Shown: positions 1-6,399 of the stretch, one piece after another
Position numbering within the stretch: the stretch's first letter is position 1
Layout of the letters: each line of letters starts with the position of its first letter
Origin: JASJHI01 sp965371355
GTDB taxonomy: Bacteria; Actinomycetota; Acidimicrobiia; Acidimicrobiales; Ilumatobacteraceae
Direction of reading: 5' to 3'
Assembly: GCA_965371355.1 (NCBI GenBank)
Contig: CBDUYD010000098.1
Span: forward strand, 1-10,960
DNA length: 10,960 bases
The notes under the pieces: model-generated
Told to the model about the DNA's origin: nothing
The model's database searches: none
Seen by the model: the letters and a program-made list of their open reading frames with translations, nothing else
Translations under genes and position numbers: made by a program

Positions 1-995
1 TTGGCGAGTCGCTCGAGGGCGGCGTCGGTCTCGGGCGGGAGGTCGATCGCGTCGTGTGCTTCACGCAGATGTCCGACGTCACCGGGGAGCCGGACCTCCA
101 TCCCGGCCTGGGGTGGCGTCGCGAGGATCGACGACCGGAGATCCCCGAGGCGGCCCGGCAGATCGGGAGCGCCGGCGATCGCGATCACGACGTGCGACGT
201 GTCGGCCGGTCCCGCGGCGAACATCGACCCGAGTTGATCCGGCGGCGCGCCGCCGGCGAGCCCGGAGGTGAGGATCTCGACGAGGATGCCGAGCGCGTAC
301 CCCTTCGGGCCGCCGAACGGCAACATCACCCCGCCGTCGGCGAGCGCTGACGGGTCGCGGGTCGGACGACCGTCGTGGTCGAGCGCGGTCCCTTCGGGGA
401 GTGGTTGTCCCGCAGCCTCCGCGTCGCGCACCCGGGATCCGGCGAGTGCCCCGGTCGAGAGGTCGCCGATGATCGGCGGCGCACCGAGAACCGGCGCGGC
501 GAACCCGATCGGGTTCGTGCCGAGCGCCGCGCTGCGACCGCCGTACGGAGCGACCTTCGGGTACGCGTTGGTGGCGACGATTCCGACCATGCCCTGTTCG
601 GCGAGCCGGCTCGCATAGAAGCCGCACGCCCCGAAGTGCGACGAGTTGCGGACGGTCGCGATCGCGATCCCGTTGTCGGTCGCCCGCTCGGCGGCGATGC
701 CGACCGCCAGTCGTCCCGCCACGTGTCCGAGTCCGCCTCCAGCGTCGATCGCGACCGCCGCCGGACGTTGCGCTACGACGTCGATCACCGCCGGGCTGAC
801 CACATCTCCCCCCATCAACGAGGCACAGATCGCTTCGAGCCATATGGTTCCCTGCGTGAAGCGTCCCCTATGGTCTGCCCAGACCAGTACCTCCGACACC
901 TCGCGTGCCTCGCGGGCGTCGGCGCCGGCACCGAGGAGGAGCCCGACCGAGTGATCGATGAGCTCTGAAGGCGACACCCGCGACATGCCCGACAC
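1..995 (-). CDS. Ldh-family (malate/L-lactate/ureidoglycolate dehydrogenase type) oxidoreductase, 3' end cut by window edge
   Basis: NAD(P)-dependent 2-hydroxyacid dehydrogenase of the Ldh_2 fold, a family that includes malate, L-sulfolactate, ureidoglycolate and 2,3-diketogulonate dehydrogenases. It is expected to be cytosolic and to interconvert a 2-hydroxy acid and a 2-oxo acid. About 331 codons are present, and members are usually about 330-360 residues, so only a short C-terminus is missing. Visible signatures are an early VLVWADHRG segment, RNSSHFGACGFYA with the family His near residue 120, NAYPKVAPYGG with a conserved Lys near 147, ALGTNPIGFA, and GGPKGYALGILVEILTSGL. I chose GTG at 995 because GAGGTGG (plus-strand 1000-1006, read on the minus strand) sits just upstream. 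ATG at 986 and GTG at 977 are alternatives. Its 5' end lies against or inside the 5' end of the divergent ATP-grasp gene. The substrate cannot be read from sequence. The fold is very likely. Confidence 0.9.
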   Translation of the reverse strand, partial: MSGMSRVSPSELIDHSVGLLLGAGADAREAREVSEVLVWADHRGRFTQGTIWLEAICASLMGGDVVSPAVIDVVAQRPAAVAIDAGGGLGHVAGRLAVGIAAERATDNGIAIATVRNSSHFGACGFYASRLAEQGMVGIVATNAYPKVAPYGGRSAALGTNPIGFAAPVLGAPPIIGDLSTGALAGSRVRDAEAAGQPLPEGTALDHDGRPTRDPSALADGGVMLPFGGPKGYALGILVEILTSGLAGGAPPDQLGSMFAAGPADTSHVVIAIAGAPDLPGRLGDLRSSILATPPQAGMEVRLPGDVGHLREAHDAIDLPPETDAALERLA

Positions 996-2151
996 CGTGC
1001 CACCTCGTGGCGATGGCGGCAACCCGCCCGTCGTGCTGCTCGGTGGTGCCGAGAACGCTGTCGCATGTGCGCGCCGCTTCACGCGCGCGGGCATCGAGAC
1101 CATCGCCGTCAACCGGGAGTCGTCAGCGGTGCTGAGCAGCAGGGGTGTCATCGGACGATCGGTGGGCGTCAACTTCAACCGGGCGACGGCGACCACCTGG
1201 CTGCAAGGTGACGGACTCGCGTGGAAGGGAGCCGTGGTCATCCCGCTCTCGGATCACGCCTTGCTGGGCCTGATCGACGACCTCGCCGCGTCGAGAGAGA
1301 ACTTCCGGCTCGCGGTGTTCGACGAAGAAGTCGCTCTGGCGATGCTCGACAAGCAGACCACCAGCGACCTCGCGCGGGCGGCGGGCATCGCCGTGCCGCA
1401 GCAGTGGGTGCCGCCCGCGGAGGGTCCGATCCCGTTCCTCGACGAGCTGACGTATCCGCTCATCATGAAACCGAGACGGAACTTCGAACTGGCCGGTCGC
1501 ACGGGCTGGAAGCACGTGCGCGTCGACCGGCCCGCCGACCTCGACGAACATCTTCCTCTGATGCGCAGCCTTCCGAGCGGGTTCGTCTTCAACGAGTTCG
1601 TCGAGGGCGGCGACGATCTGCTGTCCAGCTACTACGCGGTCCGCGCCGACGACGGTGAGACGCTCCTCGAGTTCACCAAGACGGTCGATCGCCGGTACCC
1701 GACCAATCAGGGCGGCGCGACGTTCCACACACTTGTCGACCTCCCGGACACCGCGGCCGCGGGCCGAGCGTTCTTCGAGCACATCGGCCTGACCGGCGTG
1801 GGCAACGTCGAGTTCAAGACCGATCCCCGATCGGGCGAACTCAAGCTGATGGAGTGCAACTACCGGCTCACCGCGGCGACCACCCTCGTTCAGGATGCCG
1901 GGATCGACATCGTCGGCGCGGTCTACGACCAGGCGCTCGGCCGTCAGATCGATGTGGCACGCTCCCCGGAGTGGGGTGCCACGATGTGGTACCCGATCCG
2001 CGACCTACGGTCGTTCCTCACCGCCGGCGAGGGTGTCCGAGCATGGCTGAAACGACCGAAGCGGTCCTCGTATCCGTACTGGCGTCTCGACGATCCCGGC
2101 CCGACCGCCAAGATGGCGCGGCGCTACCTCCGCTCCCGATTCAGCCGGTAA
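985..2151 (+). CDS. ATP-grasp carboxylate-amine/thiol ligase-like protein
   Basis: Stand-alone ATP-grasp enzyme of about 388 residues. The family activates a carboxylate as an acyl phosphate and joins it to an amine or thiol. Residues below are counted from ATG 985. An N-terminal Rossmann-like segment begins VVLLGGAENAVACARRF. The ATP-grasp part starts at DKQTT (122-126) and has the nucleotide-binding Lys in LIMKPRR (K162), NEFVEGGDD (203-211), and the metal ligands in NVEFKTDP (E276) and LMECNYRL (E290, N292). The Arg-rich C-terminus (KRPKRSS, MARRYLRSRFSR) is unusual and may be a tail or a nucleic acid or membrane contact. It resembles predicted carboligases related to biotin carboxylase (COG3919-like, from memory). 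The start is uncertain: ATG 958 is in frame and would overlap the dehydrogenase further, with AGGAGG 16 nt upstream; GTG 997 is also possible. It converges on the next gene with a 19-bp gap and no visible terminator. Confidence 0.85.
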   Translation: MPDTVPPRGDGGNPPVVLLGGAENAVACARRFTRAGIETIAVNRESSAVLSSRGVIGRSVGVNFNRATATTWLQGDGLAWKGAVVIPLSDHALLGLIDDLAASRENFRLAVFDEEVALAMLDKQTTSDLARAAGIAVPQQWVPPAEGPIPFLDELTYPLIMKPRRNFELAGRTGWKHVRVDRPADLDEHLPLMRSLPSGFVFNEFVEGGDDLLSSYYAVRADDGETLLEFTKTVDRRYPTNQGGATFHTLVDLPDTAAAGRAFFEHIGLTGVGNVEFKTDPRSGELKLMECNYRLTAATTLVQDAGIDIVGAVYDQALGRQIDVARSPEWGATMWYPIRDLRSFLTAGEGVRAWLKRPKRSSYPYWRLDDPGPTAKMARRYLRSRFSR

Positions 2152-2170
2152 CGGGTCGGGCGCCAAGGGT

Positions 2171-3163
2171 TCAGGTGGTAGCCAGTTCGGTGAGGATCGC
2201 CGCGAACGGATCGAACGGCTCGCCCTCGACGAGCACGTGCCAGTGGAGTCCGGGGCCGGTGTTCACCTCGAGCACACCGGCGGGCGCTCCGTCGGGATCG
2301 ATCACGAGATCGACCCCGGCGAGCTGAACACCGATCGCGTCGGCGGCCCGCGTTGCGACCGAGGCGGCCGCGGGAGCGAGGGCGATCCGCCTGCTCTCGC
2401 GTTCGGATCCCGTGTTCGATCGACCGGCGACGACGATCTGCTCGCCCTCGCCCGGTACCGATCGCCTGGTCGTCGAGGCGCGGGCGAGCGCCGCGAGGTG
2501 GTCGGCGCCGGTGCCGACGAACCCGGTACTCAGCGGTCCGAGCGTGGCCCGCCGTTCGTTCTCGTGCGTCACGAGATCGGCGATCGAACTCTCACCGTCA
2601 CCGGTGACGGCCGCAGGCGCGCGGTGCACCGCATCGAGTACCCGACCGTGCAGGACGAGCACGCGCACGACCCGGCCGTCGATCAGCCGCTCGACCGCGA
2701 TGCGCCGGCTGTAGGCGGCCGAGTCGCGGATCGCGCGCAGCGTCATCGCTGTGCCACGGGGTCCGACCGTGACGCCCGCGCCGCCGCCCGTCCCCGCCGC
2801 CGGTTTGACGACGGTGGTCCCGCCGCCGTCGACGCACCGCAGGACGCCGCGCACGTCGGTGACGTCGAACTCGCTCGTCGAGGTCGTCGCGATGCCCGCG
2901 TCGCCGAGTCGCCGAGTGGTCTCGGACTTGTTGCCGGCGGTGCGGTAGGTGACGTGCGAGTCGATGCCGAGGTCGGACCCCATCGTGTGCAGGACGACCC
3001 CCCGGCGGGTGAGGTCGACGAAGGGTGGCTCGTCGACCGCCACCGTCCATCCCCCCTCGGCGGCCGCCGCCGCCCATCGCTCGGCGTACCACGCCTTTCG
3101 GTCGACGCCGTGCAGCGTGGGTCGCATCCACCGCCGAACGGATCGACGAACCCGGCCGATCAC
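2171..3163 (-). CDS. Cyanophycin synthetase-like stand-alone ATP-grasp ligase
   Basis: ATP-dependent carboxylate-amine ligase, 330 residues from GTG 3163. Domain order resembles the ATP-grasp part of cyanophycin synthetase, GshAB and RimK proteins: NKSETTRRLGDAGIATT (78-94) opens the ATP-grasp fold, VVKPAAGTGGGAGV (118-131) is the ATP-binding loop with K120, TGDGESSIADLV (187-198) matches the GDG-S-I-L motif of cyanophycin synthetase-like enzymes, and GVDLVIDP...VLEVNTGPGLHWH (283-309) holds the metal ligands E299 and N301. It lacks the Mur ligase-like C-terminal half of true cyanophycin synthetase, so it probably adds a single residue or builds a short conjugate rather than a polymer. The start overlaps the aldolase stop as GTGA, implying translational coupling. 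ATG 3127 is an alternative that would leave 32 bp between the genes. An open frame continues upstream to 3664 but lies over the aldolase and is not coding. Substrates unknown. Confidence 0.87.
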   Translation of the reverse strand: MIGRVRRSVRRWMRPTLHGVDRKAWYAERWAAAAAEGGWTVAVDEPPFVDLTRRGVVLHTMGSDLGIDSHVTYRTAGNKSETTRRLGDAGIATTSTSEFDVTDVRGVLRCVDGGGTTVVKPAAGTGGGAGVTVGPRGTAMTLRAIRDSAAYSRRIAVERLIDGRVVRVLVLHGRVLDAVHRAPAAVTGDGESSIADLVTHENERRATLGPLSTGFVGTGADHLAALARASTTRRSVPGEGEQIVVAGRSNTGSERESRRIALAPAAASVATRAADAIGVQLAGVDLVIDPDGAPAGVLEVNTGPGLHWHVLVEGEPFDPFAAILTELATT

Positions 3164-3885
3164 TCCAGTTCGCAACCGCTGTTCGCGAGGAGGTCGGCGA
3201 CCCACTGGTTGGAGAACTCGCCGCGTTTCACCGACTCGACGTAGTCGTTCTCCTGTTTCGCCTTCTCCTCGGCGCGGGCGAGGATCATCTCTGCCGAGTC
3301 GAGCGGCACGATGACCACGCCGTCGGCGCCGGCCAGCACGATGTCGCCCGGATCGATGCTCACGCCGCCGCAGCAGATCGAATAGTTGATCTCGCCCGGG
3401 CCACGGTGCAGCGGGCCGCGCGGAGTGACGCCGCGGGCGAAGACCGGGAGTCCGGCCTCGGCCATCCCGTCGACATCGCGCACCAGGCCGTCGATGACGA
3501 AACCGGACAGGCCGCGGGCCTTCGCCTTGTTGGTGACCATGTCGCCGAGCACCGCGTTCGTCGTCGCCCCTGCGGTGTCGACGACGATCACGTCGCCTGG
3601 CTGGGCGATGTCGAGCACGGCGTGGATCATCAGATTGTCGCCGGGGTAGACCTTGACCGTGCACGCCGGCCCCGCCAGGAGGCTGCCGTCGCTCGTCGGG
3701 ACGATCGGCACGATGCCCGAGCGGAGCGTGTACAGCCGGTTCATCAGGTCGGACACGAGGGCGATGTCGATCGCGCTGAGCCGTTCGACCACGTCGGGCG
3801 AGGGTCGATCGATCGCCGTGCGTACCCGGAAGCCGGGGCCGGCTGCCATCTCGCTGCTCTGTGGGATGTCGTCAGCGCCACTCAT
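3160..3885 (-). CDS. RraA-family protein, HMG/CHA aldolase-like
   Basis: RraA-fold protein of 241 residues. Members of this branch are metal-dependent class II aldolases or decarboxylases acting on 4-hydroxy-4-methyl-2-oxoglutarate, 4-carboxy-4-hydroxy-2-oxoadipate or oxaloacetate; others inhibit RNase E. The active-site signature is present: GDM at 114-116 in place of the usual GDL/GGL loop that binds pyruvate, then about 20 residues on IDGLVRD with R136 and D137, the Arg and metal-contacting Asp of the aldolases. This favours an enzyme over a pure RNase E inhibitor. LVSDLMNRLYTLRSGI (43-58) and AGPACTVKVYPGDNLMIH are also family-like. Start ATG 3885 has a strong ribosome binding site, GGAGGA, about 5 nt upstream; a longer ATG frame to 3981 has an Arg-rich N-terminus unlike the family. 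First gene of a two-gene unit with the downstream ATP-grasp ligase. The physiological substrate is unknown. Confidence 0.9.
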   Translation of the reverse strand: MSGADDIPQSSEMAAGPGFRVRTAIDRPSPDVVERLSAIDIALVSDLMNRLYTLRSGIVPIVPTSDGSLLAGPACTVKVYPGDNLMIHAVLDIAQPGDVIVVDTAGATTNAVLGDMVTNKAKARGLSGFVIDGLVRDVDGMAEAGLPVFARGVTPRGPLHRGPGEINYSICCGGVSIDPGDIVLAGADGVVIVPLDSAEMILARAEEKAKQENDYVESVKRGEFSNQWVADLLANSGCELE

Positions 3886-3922
3886 CGGTTCCTCCGTCGT
3901 TCGGTGTACCCGCCAGCGCGGC

Positions 3923-3928
3923 ACCCTA
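3923..3928 (-). promoter_or_regulatory. Possible -10 box for the aldolase/ATP-grasp unit
   Basis: On the minus strand, TAGGGT matches the actinobacterial TANNNT -10 pattern and would place a transcript start about 30 nt before ATG 3885, compatible with the GGAGGA ribosome binding site. No convincing TTGACN -35 is seen at the expected distance. On the plus strand, CCCTACT occurs twice here (3924-3930 and 3937-3943), 13 bp apart, so a direct-repeat operator is an alternative reading. Weak call. Confidence 0.25.
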
Positions 3929-3984
3929 CTGCGGACCCCTACTCGGCCACGCGTCGTGCCGGGCCGTCCCTGCTGGCCCACACA

Positions 3985-4004
3985 CCCCGTTGACGCGAAC
4001 GGGG
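3985..4004. promoter_or_regulatory. Perfect 7-bp inverted repeat in the divergent intergenic region
   Basis: CCCCGTT (3985-3991), a 6-nt spacer GACGCG, then AACGGGG (3998-4004). The arms are exactly complementary. TTGACG at 3990-3995, similar to a -35 box, sits inside it, but no good TANNNT lies about 17 bp downstream. It lies between the leftward aldolase unit and the rightward phosphatase, a typical place for an operator serving one or both. No T-run follows, so a standard terminator is unlikely. Confidence 0.35.
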
Positions 4005-4071
4005 CGGGTCATCGCAAGACGAGGGCGATTCCTCCTTGGTCATCGCTGCCACGTCATGCGATCGTCGTGTG

Positions 4072-4644
4072 GTGTCCAGCGTGCTGTTCCTCCGTCACGG
4101 AGAGACCGAGTGGAATCTCGAGCGGAGGTTGCAGGGTCGTCGCGAGTCGCCGCTCACCGCCGTCGGACTCCGCCAGGTCGCCGAGGCAGCGGGGACGCTG
4201 CCGGGCGACTTCGGTCTGGTCGTTTCGAGCGATCTGCGGCGGGCCCGCCTGACCGCGGAGCCTTACCTCGCCCGCCGCGATGCCGAGTTCCGGCTCGACC
4301 CGCGGCTGCGGGAGCGGAGCTGGGGTGAGTGGGAGGGCCGCTCGCACGACGAGATCTCGGTCGAGCATCAGGGGTGGCTCGAGCGGGGCATCCGCCCACC
4401 CGGGTACGAGAGCGACGACATGGTCTGGGAACGCGTCGCGCCGTTCGTCGACGAACTCCGCACGCTCTCGGCCCGAGTGCTGTGCGTGACACACGGGGGC
4501 GTGATCGGGGTCATCGCCCGCCGGTTCGGCGGCGACGCGAGTCGCTTCGGGAACGTCGAGGGCATCTGGATCGAACTGACCCCCGAGCGAACCGACATCG
4601 GCGAGCGCCGGTCCTACGAACTGACGGCGCCCCAGCTCAGCTGA
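4072..4644 (+). CDS. Histidine phosphatase family protein (phosphoglycerate mutase-like)
   Basis: Cytosolic phosphatase or mutase of the branch-1 histidine phosphatase superfamily, 190 residues from GTG 4072. The nucleophile motif LRHGETEWN is at 7-15 with H9 as the phosphorylated His. SSDLRRARLTA (52-62) carries the phosphate-binding Arg, LRERSWGEWEG (79-89) supplies the proton donor Glu (E81), and VTHGG (139-143) contains the second catalytic His, H141. All core residues are present, so it should be active. The length fits small broad-specificity phosphatases (alpha-ribazole phosphatase, GpgP, CobC-like) better than 2,3-bisphosphoglycerate-dependent glycolytic mutases of about 250 residues. 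GpgP dephosphorylates the product of GpgS, which is encoded about 5 kb downstream, but sequence alone does not establish this. Starts at TTG 4036, GTG 4069 and GTG 4081 are in frame; 4072 gives the usual short strand before RHG. No clear ribosome binding site was seen for 4072. Confidence 0.88.
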   Translation: MSSVLFLRHGETEWNLERRLQGRRESPLTAVGLRQVAEAAGTLPGDFGLVVSSDLRRARLTAEPYLARRDAEFRLDPRLRERSWGEWEGRSHDEISVEHQGWLERGIRPPGYESDDMVWERVAPFVDELRTLSARVLCVTHGGVIGVIARRFGGDASRFGNVEGIWIELTPERTDIGERRSYELTAPQLS

Positions 4645-4650
4645 CCCGGG

Positions 4651-4685
4651 CGGCCACTCCGGTGGAACCGGCCGACGGGTGGCCG
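4651..4685 (+). terminator. Compound hairpin between phosphatase and carboxylase
   Basis: The outer arms CGGCCAC (4651-4657) and GTGGCCG (4679-4685) are perfectly complementary. The loop encloses a second hairpin, CCGGT-GGA-ACCGG (4659-4671), also perfect. It begins 6 nt after the phosphatase stop codon. There is no T-run, as is common for intrinsic terminators in high-GC actinobacteria, so termination is possible but unproven. It also covers the -35 region of the proposed carboxylase promoter and could be an operator instead. Confidence 0.35.
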
Positions 4686-4686
4686 T

Positions 4687-4692
4687 TATCGT
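4687..4692 (+). promoter_or_regulatory. Putative -10 box for a leaderless carboxylase mRNA
   Basis: TATCGT matches TANNNT and ends 8 nt before GTG 4701, the spacing expected when transcription starts at the first base of the start codon. No ribosome binding site precedes this GTG, which fits a leaderless transcript. A -35 is not obvious: GGAACC at 4664-4669 occupies the 17-bp-spaced position. Confidence 0.45.
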
Positions 4693-4700
4693 TCGCACTC

Positions 4701-6299
4701 GTGCCCGTCCTCCAGTCGTTGGTCGACAACCATTCCGAACGGTTCCTGACGAATCGCGACGAGATGCTCGCGATGATCGCCGAACACGACGAGCAGGTCG
4801 CGATCGCTGTCGCCGGTGGAGGAGAGCGCTATGTCGAGCGCCACCGCACCCGCGGCAAGCTGCTCGCCCGCGAGCGGATCGAACTGCTCCTCGATCCCGA
4901 CGCGCCGTTTCTCGAGTTCTCGCCGCTCGCCGCATACGGCAGCGACTTCAACGTCGGCGCCGCGATCATCACCGGCATCGGCGTCGTCTCGGGCGTCGAG
5001 TGCGTCGTCATCGCCCACGACCCGACGGTGCGCGGCGGGTCGATGAACCCGTACACCCTGAAGAAGAACCTGCGGGCGTTCGACATCGCCAGGGAGAACC
5101 GCCTGCCGGTCGTCAACCTCGTCGAATCCGGGGGCGCCGACCTGCCGACACAGGCCGACCTCTTCATCCCGGCGGGCAACATCTTCCGCAACCTCACCCA
5201 ACTGTCCGGCCTCGGAATCCCCACGATCGCGCTCGTGTTCGGCAACAGCACGGCGGGCGGTGCGTACGTCCCGGGCATGAGCGACCACACCGTGATGGTC
5301 GCCGACCGCGCGAAGGTATTCCTCGGCGGGCCACCGCTCGTCAAGATGGCGACCGGTGAGGACTCCGACGATGAGTCGCTCGGCGGCGCGGCGATGCACT
5401 CGCGCACGTCAGGACTCTCGGACTACTACGCGGTCGACGAACCCGACTGCATCCGCATCGGTCGCGAGATCGTCGCCAACCTCAACCACCACAAGCTCGG
5501 ACCCGGCCCGACCCGCGCGTCCGACCCGCCGCTGTACGACGAGGATGAACTGCTCGGCATCGCGTCGGTCGACCTGCGCATCCCCTTCGACCCGCGCGAG
5601 GTGATCGCCCGCATCGCCGACGGCTCGAGGTTCGAGGAGTACAAGGAGCAGTACGGTACGAGCCTCGTCACCGGCTGGGCGTCGATTCACGGCTACCCGG
5701 TCGGCATCCTTGCCAACGCGCGAGGCGTGCTCTTCCTCCAGGAGGCCGAGAAGGCAACCGAGTTCATCATGCTCGCCAACCAGACCGACATCCCCCTGCT
5801 GTTCCTCCAGAACACGACCGGGTACATGGTCGGCGCCGACTACGAGCAGGGCGGGATGATCAAGGACGGCGCGAAGATGGTCAACGCCGTCGCCAACTCG
5901 ACCGTGCCGCACCTCACCGTCTACATCGGAGCGTCCTACGGGGCGGGCAACTACGGCATGTGCGGCCGCGCCTACGACCCGCGGTTCCTGTTCGTGTGGC
6001 CGAACTCGCGGGTCGCGGTGATGGGACCCGAGCAGCTCGCCGGGGTGATGTCGATCGTCGCACGACGGTCGGCCGAGAGCTCCGGGCTGCCGTTCGACGA
6101 GGATGCCGACGAGGTTCGCCGTCGTGGGATCGAGGAACAGATCGAGCGCGAGTCGCACCCGTTCGTGATGACGGGCAAGCTCTACGACGACGGGATCATC
6201 GACCCGCGCGACACGCGCACCGTGCTCGGGATCGCGCTCTCGGCGATCCACTCGAACACCTTCGAGGGCCGCCGCGGCTACGGCGTGTTCCGGATGTGA
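4701..6299 (+). CDS. Acyl-CoA carboxylase carboxyltransferase (beta) subunit, methylcrotonyl/geranyl-CoA carboxylase-like
   Basis: Transfers CO2 from carboxybiotin to an acyl-CoA and works in complex with the alpha subunit encoded next. It has 532 residues, typical for the family. The fold is two crotonase-like halves. The N-terminal half carries GNSTAGGAYVPGMSD from residue 181 and FLGGPPLVKMATGE; the C-terminal half carries LFLQNTTGYMVG, YEQGGMIKDGAKM and GASYGAGNYGMCG from residue 410, with the glycine-rich oxyanion-hole loops intact. It ends in GVFRM, as methylcrotonyl-CoA carboxylases do. However, ESGGADLPTQ and ATGEDSDDESLGGA look like the geranyl-CoA carboxylase (AtuC) and mycobacterial AccD2 branch, from memory, so the substrate should be left open. 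GTG 4701 was chosen because VPVLQS matches the usual N-terminus; the frame is open back to 4329 but overlaps the phosphatase. No acyl-CoA dehydrogenase, enoyl-CoA hydratase or HMG-CoA lyase is nearby. Confidence 0.93.
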   Translation: MPVLQSLVDNHSERFLTNRDEMLAMIAEHDEQVAIAVAGGGERYVERHRTRGKLLARERIELLLDPDAPFLEFSPLAAYGSDFNVGAAIITGIGVVSGVECVVIAHDPTVRGGSMNPYTLKKNLRAFDIARENRLPVVNLVESGGADLPTQADLFIPAGNIFRNLTQLSGLGIPTIALVFGNSTAGGAYVPGMSDHTVMVADRAKVFLGGPPLVKMATGEDSDDESLGGAAMHSRTSGLSDYYAVDEPDCIRIGREIVANLNHHKLGPGPTRASDPPLYDEDELLGIASVDLRIPFDPREVIARIADGSRFEEYKEQYGTSLVTGWASIHGYPVGILANARGVLFLQEAEKATEFIMLANQTDIPLLFLQNTTGYMVGADYEQGGMIKDGAKMVNAVANSTVPHLTVYIGASYGAGNYGMCGRAYDPRFLFVWPNSRVAVMGPEQLAGVMSIVARRSAESSGLPFDEDADEVRRRGIEEQIERESHPFVMTGKLYDDGIIDPRDTRTVLGIALSAIHSNTFEGRRGYGVFRM

Positions 6300-6309
6300 G
6301 GGCGCCGAC

Positions 6310-6399
6310 ATGCGCGTCGGGGACGGAGTAGGGGACGGAGTGGAGGATCGAATCGTGAGGATCGTCGTGACCGGCATCATGACCGGAGTCGTGAGATGA
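6310..6399 (+). CDS. Possible 29-residue small protein or leader between carboxylase subunits
   Basis: ATG 6310 follows GAGGG (6298-6302, overlapping the beta subunit stop) at 7 nt, and the TGA at 6397-6399 overlaps the alpha subunit ATG 6396 as ATGA. The predicted peptide begins MRVGDGVGDGVEDR and continues with a hydrophobic stretch, VRIVVTGIMTGVV. It is much shorter than known epsilon subunits of actinobacterial carboxylases (about 60-90 residues) and resembles none I know. By my count 22 of 29 sense codons end in G or C, apparently less biased than the neighbouring genes. It is built from short repeats and could be untranslated spacer. The gene call is tentative; the good ribosome binding site and stop/start overlap are what support it. 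Confidence 0.35.
   Translation: MRVGDGVGDGVEDRIVRIVVTGIMTGVVR
6319..6342 (+). repeat. 12-bp tandem repeat, two copies
   Basis: GGGGACGGAGTA (6319-6330) is followed directly by GGGGACGGAGTG (6331-6342), 11 of 12 identical. In the possible small reading frame the two copies encode GDGV GDGV. A second, looser 12-bp repeat, ACCGGCATCATG/ACCGGAGTCGTG, lies at 6370-6393, so the gap between the carboxylase genes seems to have grown by short duplications in multiples of three. Confidence 0.75.

Noticed and set aside
79..968. Alternative frames over the left-edge dehydrogenase (minus 79-843, plus 375-968)
   Set aside because: Both give Arg-rich sequence with no motifs; the third frame on the minus strand gives a clear Ldh-family protein through to the edge.
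3164..3664. N-terminal extension of the cyanophycin synthetase-like ligase
   Set aside because: The frame is open, but it runs over the aldolase gene in another phase and translates to Arg/Gly-rich low complexity. Homology starts after 3163.
2237..3993. Long plus-strand frames opposite the aldolase and second ligase
   Set aside because: Composition is low complexity and rich in Arg, Asp and His, with no ribosome binding sites or motifs; the minus strand explains the conservation.
4329..4700. N-terminal extension of the carboxylase beta subunit into the phosphatase gene
   Set aside because: The phosphatase frame carries all conserved motifs there, while the extension is Arg-rich without similarity. 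VPVLQS at 4701 fits the usual N-terminus.
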